DNA of 64,000 bases from Cephalopachus bancanus. Lineage: Eukaryota; Chordata; Mammalia; Primates; Tarsiidae. Below, one piece after another: positions 54,161 through 64,000 of this stretch. Position numbers and translations under genes: made by a program. Location: positions 16,100,501 to 16,164,500 of the forward strand of contig JAPVLO010000001.1 in NCBI GenBank assembly GCA_027257055.1, in the 5' to 3' direction. Position 1 is the stretch's first letter, and each line of letters starts with the position of its first letter. Under the pieces are notes generated by a model. It saw only the letters and a list, made by a program, of their open reading frames with translations, ran no database searches and was not told where the DNA came from.

Positions 54161-54591
54161 TGTCAGTCTTACGATCTCTATTTCAACATGAATGCTGGTC
54201 AGTCGTGTCTGAACTCTGCAAGGGAGAGGGTATAAGGAGACATGTCCAACCTCCTTGTCATCCCTGGGAGCTCAGTTTTTGAGGTTTCTCTTGGGTCCCC
54301 TTGGCCAAGAGGGCGTCCATTCGGTCGGGATTAGGAGTTTATTTTAACATACCAGTTGAATGTTAGGGCAGCTGATTGCTGGGTTATCTGATAAAGCCAC
54401 ACCTCTGAACACCCCCAGAAGCACGCGGGGCCCAGCGCCCTGGGCTGGATGGCCCCACTCCCAGAGGCCGCCAGCGACCATCGACTCAAGGAAGCTCATG
54501 TTTACGCACGTGGTGGCAGCCGTTGGTGGAGTCATTCCGCGTACTGGGTATGAAAAGTTGGTGTGTAGGCTAGGTGCCGGGGTTTCGATTT
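54161..54591. other. Unassigned intron DNA
   Basis: Nothing recognised. Confidence 0.5.
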
Positions 54592-54848
54592 TCTTTTCTT
54601 TTCTTTCAAGTTGGAGTCTCACTCCGTCACCCAGACTGGAGTGCAGTGGCCGCTCCGGGCCACCGCAGCCTCGACCTGCTGGGCTCCGGCGATCCTTCCG
54701 CCTCAGCCTTCCGAGTAGCTGGCACGACAGGCGCGCGCTGTCACGCCCGGCGAATTTTTTGATTTATTGTAGAGATGAGGCTCGCCAAGTTGTGCTCACC
54801 TCGGCCTCCCAAAGCACGGGATGACAGGCTGAGCCACCGAGCCCGGCT
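54592..54848 (-). mobile_element. Alu-family SINE, young type, B-box region deleted
   Basis: TTTTCTTTTC tail. The left arm jumps from GCCAAGTTG to TGCTCACCTCGG, losing the B-box stem. Confidence 0.93.
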
Positions 54849-56052
54849 GCTTTCCTTTTCTTTTCGAGCTGTGAGTACAATTCAGGGTGAGGCATCCAAG
54901 TGGTCATCGCCCAGGTGAAGTTTGGGCCTCCCTTTGGTCCCCGCTTTGCCGGTAGGGACCAGGTGTCCTTATGGATGTGTTGCCCCCACCGCTTCCGTCT
55001 TCAAGTAAGAAAAACGAGGCTGCGGTTTGGCTCCTCCCCAGCTTCATACGTCTGGCTAAGGACGGGGACAGAGGTGTGTCCTCTCCGGCCCTCCGCGCCT
55101 GGAGCTGGCACGGATCCCAAGAACCACTTACTCGGCCCCGCAAGACACCCCTAGTTCAGACGCAGCCACCCCAGCCTCGGGCACCCCGGACCTGCCAGCT
55201 GCGCGTGCCTGGGGTTCCCAGGACTCGGGCTCGGTGACTCGCCAGAAGGACGGGCAGGGCTCAGGGCAGCGTGTGCTCAGCGTGGCAGTGCTATGACGAA
55301 GGACGCGGCGTGGGCCCACCGTGCCCCAGGGCCGTGCAGGGTTGAGGGAGCCCCCCGTCCCCAGGGGGTCCTCGTCGCCCTGCCCAGAGTTCTGTGTGGG
55401 AGCGCCTCCCTGGGCTCGCATCACACCCTGGGGTCTCAGGACATGCCCCGTCATCATCGGCCTCCCTTCTCCCAGACGTGGAGGAGGGGAGACCCCGACC
55501 GCTGATGGCGCAGGTCGCCCCTCCCTGGACATGTCTGGGGCCGCCTGAGTCGCCTCCCTGGCAGACACTCAGGTGTGATCCACGGGCACCTGGTGAACAG
55601 CAAAGACATAACAGACATTCCTGTCACTCCGGAAACGCAGATCATACCAGGCACCAAGGCCAGAAATGTGCTGACTCCGCCCCCCAAGTCTGCAATCCTC
55701 CTAACTCCGGGGATGGTTTGCCTCCTCTGTTCGGCCGTCCTCTGGTCCGTGCAAACTCCTGCCTCCCCTGCCCTCCCGTGGGGCTCGTCTGGGTCCTCCG
55801 CCGTCAGCCAGGCCTCAGCCTCTGACTCCGTCCCCTGTGTCCCGGGGTGGAAAGTCTGTAGACCCAATGTCGGCCAGAGGACGGTGGCCGATGCCCCTTC
55901 CCGTGGGGCAGTGGCCAGACCTCTCCAGGGAGGATTGGACCCCCCATCTCCAGCCTGGCTCTCTGGAATGAAAGACAGATGCCCTGCATCCTCTCACAGG
56001 GGCAGACTCAGGCTGGGGCGGGCAGACGGGTCGCCCGTCAGCGCAGTGTGTT
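54849..56052. other. Unassigned GC-rich intron DNA
   Basis: No exon or repeat recognised. Confidence 0.5.
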
Positions 56053-56135
56053 GCCCAGCCCGATCTCAAGCCATCCTCCCTCCTCGGCCTCCCAAAGCGC
56101 TGGGATTACAGGCGTGAGCCCCTTTGCCCAGCTGG
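56053..56135 (-). mobile_element. Partial left Alu arm
   Basis: CCCGATCTCAAGCCATCC to GTGAGCCCCTTTGCCCAGC. Confidence 0.7.
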
Positions 56136-56393
56136 GAAGGCGACTTTATTCCAAGAGCAGGCAGATGGGGAATGGCCAGGCTCCTGCCTCAAGGGACCAC
56201 TTCGGATGTTTAGACGGAGTGCCAGCACTTAGAAAGGGAAACCTGGCATGTGGACATGCGCAGGGTGCCCCTTGATGGCTTGTCTTGGGTGGTCTGGGTG
56301 GTGGGATCCCAGCTGCATCGGGGTTCTAATCAAGGTCTTGTGACTTCCGAACCCAGAGGGTCCCACAGCCCTGCTGTCTTAAAATCAGCCCCC

Positions 56394-57300
<907 letters not shown>

Positions 57301-57592
57301 TTTTTTTTTTTAAGTCGAAGTGTCACTGTGTTGCCCAGGCTGGAGGGCAGGGGCACGCTCACGGCCACCGCAGCCTCGATCTGCTAGGCTCAGGCGATCC
57401 TTCCGCCTCAGCCTTTCAGGTAGCTGGAACTACAGGCATGCGCCACCACGCCTGGGGAATTTTTTGATTTATTGTAGAAACGAGATCTCACCAAGTTGCC
57501 CAGGCTGGTCTCGAGCCACTGGACTCAGGCAATTCTCTCACCTCCACCTCCCAAAGTGTTGAGATTGTAGGTGTAAGCCACTGTGCCTGGCC
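57301..57592 (-). mobile_element. Alu-family SINE, full length, old type
   Basis: TTTTTAAGTCGAAGTGTCAC to CACTGTGCCTGGCC. Confidence 0.94.
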
Positions 57593-57796
57593 ACTTTTTA
57601 AAAAGATTAACGTTAAATATTAGCAATTTAAAATACCTTTGGTGTATATTGTTTTCACTTGCATTACCTCTACTGATAACTAGGAGTTGAGCTATTGAGC
57701 CTGGTTTTATTGTTGACTGGCTTTTTGCTGAAAAGTTAACAGGGTGAGTGGTTTATTAAAGAAATCTGGAAGCTTCAGCCAAGTCCACACGGCTTT

Positions 57797-58095
57797 TTCT
57801 TTTCTTTTTTTTAGAGTTGGAGTCTCACTCCGTTGCCCAGGCTGGAGTTCAGTGGCACGCTCACGGCCCCCCCAGCATAGACCTCTGGGCTCAGGCAATC
57901 CTTCTGCCTCAGCCTTCCAAGTAGCTGGAAGTACAGGTGCACGCTACCACGTCTGGCTAATTTTTGTGATTTGTTGTAGAGATGAGGTCTCACCAAGTTG
58001 CCCAGGCTGGTCTCGAACCCCTGGGCTCAGGCAATCCTCTCGCCTCCGCCTCCCAAAGTGCTGGGATGACAGGCTTGAGCCACCAGGCCCGGCCC
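57797..58095 (-). mobile_element. Alu-family SINE, full length, old type
   Basis: TSD CCACACGGCTTT at 57785-57796 and CCACATGGCTTT at 58096-58107. Confidence 0.96.
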
Positions 58096-58194
58096 CCACA
58101 TGGCTTTAGGCTCACATGTGGGTCACCAGGGGAGGAGCCCAGCACAGAATTTTTTCCTTCTCTTTATAAAATGTACTAGTATGTGCAACTGAAG

Positions 58195-58620
58195 CCTCAT
58201 TCAGGAACAAAATTCTAGATACCAGGGTGACCCCCAAAACCCCGGAATTCTTGCATGTTTAAACTTCAAAGTCGCCTTGAACGTTCTCTCTGTTGGAAAC
58301 AGGACCCCATTGAGATGCTTTTTCCACCGCTCAGAACAGTTTTTGAACGCGTCCCTATTTGGCGTTTCTGCTGTTTTCTGTTTCACCTTTTCCCCACTGG
58401 CAAAACATTTCCCTTTGAGGACGTTTTTCATCTGAGGAAACCAACAAAAGTCACCCGGGGGTCCTGCCGTTTGGGGTCAAAAACTGCTGAAGACCCAGCA
58501 CGGCGTGGGCAGGTGCGCTTGTAAATCACCCGTCGTGAGTTGGGCAAGCGCGGCGAAAGAGTCTCAGAAACAAAATTCACTGAGGCTGAATGCAGCCTCT
58601 CATGACAGCGCAGCTTGTGC
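58195..58620 (-). pseudogene. Degenerate mariner-family transposase remnant
   Basis: Read on the minus strand, pieces of a Tc1/mariner transposase C-terminal half appear in order but in shifting frames: VN..EF..ETL (about 58540-58575), APAHAVLGLQQFL (about 58480-58515, equivalent to the conserved DNAPAHTA...V.QFL), a damaged PDLAP.DFF region (about 58440-58460), then MKNVLKGKCFA ... VKQKTAE ... FKNCSERWKKHLNGV (58290-58431). In this family the second catalytic Asp lies in HDNAPAH and the third in the YSPDLAP.DFF region; both regions are damaged here. There are frameshifts, stops and deletions, so it cannot encode an enzyme. Terminal repeats were not established. Confidence 0.75.
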
Positions 58621-59199
58621 GCAGATGCTGGCGGGTTCCTAGCGCTCTCACCTGCACGGCCCAAGTGTCGCGTGGAGGACAGTGGCCGTGTCACAGCGAG
58701 GTGTTCCATGTCTCCTGAAGCACGTGGATGCTTTTGGTAATTGGCCGTCTGTCCACGTTAGTGTGGTTTATCACTGGACGCACAGTGACTTCTTCAGGCT
58801 GCAGAAGGAAAGGTGGGCTCCCGAGAGTTCTGGGGTCCGGGACGTCAGCGTAGCTCCGCGTCCAGCGTGGGCGGGACTCCCCGCCCTGAGACTCCAGAAT
58901 GCCGACCTGCTTGACTTTGCTTTGTGGGGAAGGTCCAAGACTCTGCATCGCAGTGACTGATTCAGGGAGTCTCCTGCAGCCACTGTGTTCCGTGGACGTG
59001 ATCTGACAATCTGCCTCCTGCTGTTCTAAGAAGCTGTGACATGGGGAGCCGAGGAATTTGAGGAGGAGTCACGCGTCCTGCGTGTGCACCGTTGGGTGCT
59101 GGGGGTGGCCCACAGTGGTGAGCCCCGGGAGAAGCAGGTCAGAGTGTTGCAACAAGCCAGATTTGCCCGCAGAATCTAATGTCACGGGAACTGCGGTAG
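58621..59199. other. Unassigned intron DNA
   Basis: May include more of the decayed mariner at its left edge. Nothing else recognised. Confidence 0.45.
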
Positions 59200-59400
59200 T
59201 GGCAGTGGTAGACAGGCAGCTTGGGGTCAGACAGCAGCAAGCACTGAAAACGGAGTCCTGCCTCACTGTGAGCAGCCCTGCCGGGCCGACTTCTGCCGGG
59301 TGCTGACCGTGTGATCTCAGGCAGGTTTCTGGAGTCCTTTCGAGCCTCAGTTTTCTGACCCACAAAACAGAAATAATGACGATGCTAGTGATTTAATCAT
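59200..59400 (+). mobile_element. MIR SINE
   Basis: GTGTGATCTCAGGCAGGTTTC ... GAGCCTCAGTTTTCTGACCC ... ACAAAACAGAAATAATGACG is the MIR core in sense orientation. Confidence 0.8.
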
Positions 59401-59537
59401 CTCTCCCTGCGAGGTGTGAGTGTTAATCGTCCGCCTCAGGTGCCCGGGAGCGAGACTCAACTGTGTTGATGATGTCACCCCGGGCTGCGGTTATCCCAAA
59501 GGCCATGCCCGGGTTTTGCAAGCAAGTTTTATTTTTT

Positions 59538-59850
59538 TCGTTTTTTTGTTGTTGTTTTGTTTTTTTGTGTTTTTTTGAGTTGGAGTCTCACTCTGTCACC
59601 CAGACTGGAGTGGAGTGGCCACTCCCGGCCACCTCAGCCTCGCCCTGCTGGGCTCCAGTGATCCTTCCGCCTTAGCCATCCAAGTAGCTGGAACTACAGG
59701 CACGCGCTACCACGCCCGGCTCATTTTGATTTATTGTAGAGACAAGGTCTTGCCAGTTGCCCAGGCGGGTCTCGAACCCGCGGGCTCAGGCAATCCACTC
59801 ACTTTGGCTTCCCAAAGCGCGGGATTACAGGCTGAGCCACCGAGCCCGGC
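59538..59850 (-). mobile_element. Alu-family SINE, full length, young type
   Basis: TSD CAAGTTTTATTTTTTT near 59523-59537 and CAAGCCTTATTTTTTC at 59851-59866. Exact reverse B-box stem at 59765-59781. Confidence 0.97.
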
Positions 59851-59936
59851 CAAGCCTTATTTTTTCAGCATGGTATTGCACATCTGTGGGTAAGCACATG
59901 AAAATAGACCTCGACTTCAACAATGCCACCTTTATT

Positions 59937-60033
59937 TTTATTTTATTTTCTTTTTTGATTTGGAGTCTCACTCTGTCATCCAGGATGGAGAGCAGTGGCA
60001 CGCTCCTGGCCACCGCAACCTCGACCTCCGGTG
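59937..60033 (-). mobile_element. Truncated Alu (right-arm part only)
   Basis: TTTTTTGATTTGGAGTCTC to CCACCGCAACCTCGACC, then unrelated sequence. Confidence 0.85.
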
Positions 60034-61095
60034 TCTGCGGCCTCAGTTCCTTCCAAAGGAGCTTTAGAGCAAAGCGCAGCCAAGGGCCCGGAAAGACTCC
60101 ACGCGAAGAGATGGCTTTGTGCGTCTCAGCGGCCGCACCTTCCCGGGAAGCTCACTCCCTGGAGTAACTGGGTGATGTCATCACCAACTGTCTCCCATCC
60201 CTGAACGTCACGCAGTGTGACTTCCCGCAGTTGTGGAACGCCCAGCGGGCAACCCTGCCGTCAGGAGGCCGAACTGGTCTCACTAACGGGGCGCTCGCCA
60301 CGGGGCCGCCTGGCGTGCCGCCGTCAGTCCCATGTCCCTGCTTACACCGGGATGCCCGGAGCGTTACTGGGGGTGATATTTAACTAATCCAAAATGGACA
60401 AGATGCGCACCTTTTAAAGAGTGTGTTCTCTGGATTGTCGTGGAGTTTGAGAACTGAACACGGAAGGACGGAGAGTGCTGGTTTGGTGGTGGTGGTAGGC
60501 GTGTGTTCCTTTAGGTCTCAGTGGTGTTCAGGTTATACAGAAGCTTAAGCCATAACAGCAACAAGATTCACGGTGTGGAGAAACACTCCGTGCCCCGTGC
60601 CTGTGCGGCCACAGAACTGCTGTGTTTTGGGGTGGCCTTGGGGACAGCGGCCCAGGACCTCCGGTGGGGTGGGGGAGAGCCCTCCCCCCGTGGTGCTGTG
60701 GTCAGGAGGCGAGGGCGCCGGGTCAGCTGCCAGTGGAGGGAGGTGGAAGGGACCGGCCAGTCACGCAGGAGGCAGAAAACGGCGCAGGGGTCCCTGCCTC
60801 CACGTCCCTGCCTCCACGTCCTCCCCGTCCCGTGTCCCCTTCGTCCCGTGTCCCCTTCGTCCCTGGCCTAGGCTCCCGACCCCTGCAGGCACCCGGGCGG
60901 CGACCTGGGTGCTGTCCCTCCGCATCGGTGACTCACCCTCCCGGAGACCCGCCCTCACACCTCACGTCCTGCTGCCTCCCCTGGTCCCCCAGCCTGAGCT
61001 CCGGGTGGTGATGGCTCATGTGACACATGCGCCCTGTCCGCAGAGCAGCCAGCCCTGGGCAGACACGAAGGCTGACTGCTCGCCTGGGAGTCGGG
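60034..61095. other. Unassigned intron DNA with a short tandem array
   Basis: Around 60795-60870 two small tandems adjoin: CCCTGCCTCCACGT twice, then CGTCCCGTGTCCCCTT in about two and a half copies. No exon recognised. Confidence 0.55.
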
Positions 61096-61108
61096 TGAAG
61101 GGGGCTTT

Positions 61109-61392
61109 TTTTTTTTTTTTTTTGAGTTGGAGTCTCACTCTCGCCCAGACCGGAGTGCAGTGGCCGCTCCCGGCCACCACAGCCTCGACCTGCTGGGCTC
61201 CGGCGATCCTTCCGCCTCAGCCTTCCGAGTAGCTGGAATTACAGGCGTGCGCTACCAGGCCCGGCTGATTTTTTGATTTATTGTAGAGATGAGGTCTCGC
61301 TGCCCAGGCGGGTCTCGAACCCGCGGGCTCAGGCCATCCACTCACCTCAGCCTCCCAAGGCACGGGGTTACAGGCTGAGCCACCGAGCCCTG
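61109..61392 (-). mobile_element. Alu-family SINE, full length, young type with both hairpins exact
   Basis: TSD TGAAGGGGGCTTT at 61096-61108 and 61393-61405, identical. Exact right-arm hairpin at 61160-61177 and exact B-box stem at 61308-61324. Pure T-tail. Probably the youngest insertion in the window. Confidence 0.98.
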
Positions 61393-61405
61393 CTGAAGGG
61401 GGCTT

Positions 61406-62199
61406 TCTAACACACGTGCCACGCACTGAGTGCTGTTGCCCACGGAGTCGCGTGGGACACGCTTGGCGGAGCCGCGGAGAGGCGCCTCCGTGGGAGAGGA
61501 CGCGTCTCTTAGGAGGCCTTGACATGTGGGCCCGGAGCATGTGGAGGAGGGGCTGCTGACTGGCTACACGCGTCGCAGAGGCGCTCGCCTGCTGAGGCTG
61601 TGGGGTCTGGAATGCCCACTTCTGTTCTGCTCTGCATGTGGGTCCCACGGAGTGTCCACAGGCCTGGGCCTCAGGGAGTCGGGGAAGGAGCGCCGAGTTA
61701 GGGCCGGGGCCTCTGGAGTCTAGAGTCTCAGGGTCAGTGTGGCGCGGCTGAGGCAGGGAAGTCTGAGTTGACCCTGGGGTCAGGGTAGACGCGACTTGGG
61801 CGCTTGTTTCAGTCATTGGAGACTCAGACTGGGGGAGGGAGAATTACACTTTGCCAGATGCGTGACCACGACGCGACCGGGATGGCGGATGCGTGGCCTG
61901 CAACTCGCGCCAGGGACGCGTGGGCATGACGCCACCTTCCTTTCCCACGGGCCGTCAGGCTCGTGTTGTTTGAAATTCCCCGTAGACTGACCAGCCTTCA
62001 GACTGTGCCTCAGTGTTGGGAGCTGGAGCCATGCTCTTAACCTAAAAATCTGAACATTTGGATTCCGACCTCTGAGAATGCTGTGACTCTCTCCTTATGG
62101 ACGTGTGTTTTTCAAGTCCGTGTTGTGTGTGTGGGAGGAGGGGAAACTCAGGCGCTCAAGAGGCGATTAGAGGTCTGATGCGTTGAACTCCAGTGGGCT
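61406..62199. other. Unassigned intron DNA
   Basis: No gene or repeat recognised. Confidence 0.5.
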
Positions 62200-62372
62200 T
62201 ATCTTTTTGGAGAGAGATGGGGTCTCCCTGTCTTGTCCAGGCTGCAGTCCGTGGCTAGTCAGAGGCGTGATGATGGCGCATGACAGCATCAGACTCTGGG
62301 CTGGAAGGACACTCTTGCCTCGGACTCCCGAGCGGCTAGAGCCCCAGGCGAGTGCCGCCACACCTGGCCCAC
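62200..62372 (-). mobile_element. Highly diverged Alu-like monomer
   Basis: GGAGAGAGATGGGGTCTCCC, TTGTCCAGGCTGCAGTCCG, CTCCCGAGCGGCTAGAGCC and GCCGCCACACCTGGCC keep the order of an Alu right arm. Confidence 0.6.
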
Positions 62373-63345
62373 TTGGACCTTGAAGCACCCGCAGCATGGC
62401 AGAGGGTGGTGCGATTGCCGACAGACCCCCCCCACGCCAGCGGCTTTCATGAAGACGCTGTCACGGGGCTGCTGTGGCTTCTGTGAGGAAGGTTCAGACG
62501 GACAAGCCGCGGCATCCGCGCCGCCGGGGCTTTGTCTCTTTCCTCGTCGTGGCGACAGGAGTGGGTTTCGTGAGACGTCTGCCTCGTGGGAGGGAGCCGT
62601 GTGTTTTCGCCATCGTGAGAGGAAGACGTGCTACTCATCAGCGTTGTGGGAAGATGGGAGGGGTGGGGGGCTTCAGAGGGTGAGACTGTTACGCAGATGT
62701 TGTGGCAGCCACGGCCTGGGCAGATGTTGGGAGCTGTGGGTTCCTTCCAGCTCGGAATTCTGTGATCGTCAGTTTCCGCTGACCTCCGCAGCCCGGGGAA
62801 ACAAGCGATTCCCTGCTGCCCACCGTGGTCTCTGCGTGTCCGTCTGCCGCTGAGTATCGGCCCGCCAGTCACCCTCAAGGCTTGAGTTTTGGGCCTTGGC
62901 CAAGGAGCATAACCAGGTCTGAAAGGGAAAAGGGATGGTGTATCTTTTAGCATTTGGTCCCATTTCTATCAGCAGCCAGTTGCGGGGGAGGCCAGGTTTC
63001 CATCGACCATCTTGTTTGCTGTGGAAGGTGGTCTGCCGGTCAGAACGCTGCAGGGCGAGGGTGCCCCCTGGAAGATGGGTCTGCGCTTGACTCTTGCGGG
63101 CAGGGAGTGGCTTCCTCTTTGTCAGGAAAGCCGGTGAGAAGCCGGAACCAACGGTCCTTCCTCCCACGCCTGACTCAAGGTGATCTGGGAGGGGCGAGTC
63201 CAGGGCGGCTCTCTGGGTAGAGATGGTGGGACAGTTATCCTGACCCAGTCCATCGGAGGGAGAGAGGGCCCCCCCGCCTCCCCGGTTGGCGACTTCCCCA
63301 GACCTGTCTCTCATGTGTAAGTTATTATTATTAAAAAAACCCAAA
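62373..63345. other. Unassigned intron DNA
   Basis: No gene or repeat recognised. Confidence 0.5.
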
Positions 63346-63637
<292 letters not shown>

Positions 63638-64000
63638 TTCCGTGTGCAGGTTAATGGTTAACCTGCCTTGCCTCCCTCTGTGCCGCGCCCCTCGTCGCGA
63701 CCCACTGCGCCTCTCGGGTTCACAGGGCAGCCACACCCAGCTTGGTGCCGTGAGGCCTCTCGCCCTGGCCAGGAATGTACTTTTCTCCACGCTGCTCGGC
63801 CCTGACCCGTGTGGCCGTCCTTCTGGTGGACTTGGGTGTGCGGAGGCCCGCGCCTTCCTACCCCGGCTCCACTTGCAGACGGAGGGCAGACGCGAGAGAA
63901 AGGCGCCAGGGAACGCTGAGAGTGCCGACCCCACGGCGCGCGGCCCCCAGCTGTGAATGCACCCCTACGGGGAGGGGATGGCAACCCCCTGGCTTCAGGG
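63638..64000. other. Unassigned intron DNA at the window edge
   Basis: GC-rich, CpG-containing sequence with no exon recognised. Confidence 0.5.

Overview
The window is vertebrate nuclear DNA from a primate. It carries about 65 Alu-family SINE copies plus L1, MIR and endogenous-retrovirus LTR relics and one CpG-island promoter, and no prokaryotic genes. The Alus are not of the human type. Most read GCTCAGCCTGTAATC near the 5' end, have CTCTACAATAAATCA in the linker and end in ACTCCAACTC. They lack the linker motifs I associate with lemur and galago Alus. A tarsier-like primate is my best guess, by exclusion rather than by a database match.

The one gene I recognise is ATP11A (plus strand), a phospholipid-flippase gene on human 13q34. 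Its first coding exon encodes 13 residues at 27669-27707 inside a large CpG island (about 26560-28140), followed by a perfect GTGAGT donor. From there to the window end (more than 36 kb) is intron 1; I did not find exon 2. Upstream of the island (1-26.5 kb) I see no convincing gene: there is a GC-rich minisatellite (330-1040), an orphan CpG-rich patch with a TATA-like box (4290-4760), many SINEs, LTR relics near 12.2-13.6 kb and 20.9-21.2 kb, and L1 and MIR fragments.

In the Alu entries, 'old type' means copies with GCACTTTGGGAGG and a right arm near GTGGCCGTGAGCGTGCCAC. 'Young type' means CpG-rich copies with CCGCGCCTTTGGGAGG, GCGGGTTCGAGACCCGC and GTGGCCGGGAGCGGCCAC. 'FLAM' and 'FRAM' mean isolated left or right monomers. 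TSD means target-site duplication.

The least ordinary observations are these. (1) The young Alu subtype has a perfect tRNA-T-arm-like stem-loop around its B box and a second perfect hairpin in its right arm. (2) Two short A-tailed retroposons of about 61-72 nt (17956-18040 minus, 22020-22099 plus) resemble only the R region of a class I ERV LTR. (3) Two Alus were rearranged by fold-back templated inversion (13973-14016 and 45630-45825). (4) The promoter region is partly built from a decayed triplicated segment. (5) A dense motif cluster in intron 1 (46173-46260) looks like an enhancer. (6) There is a degenerate mariner transposase relic (58195-58620).
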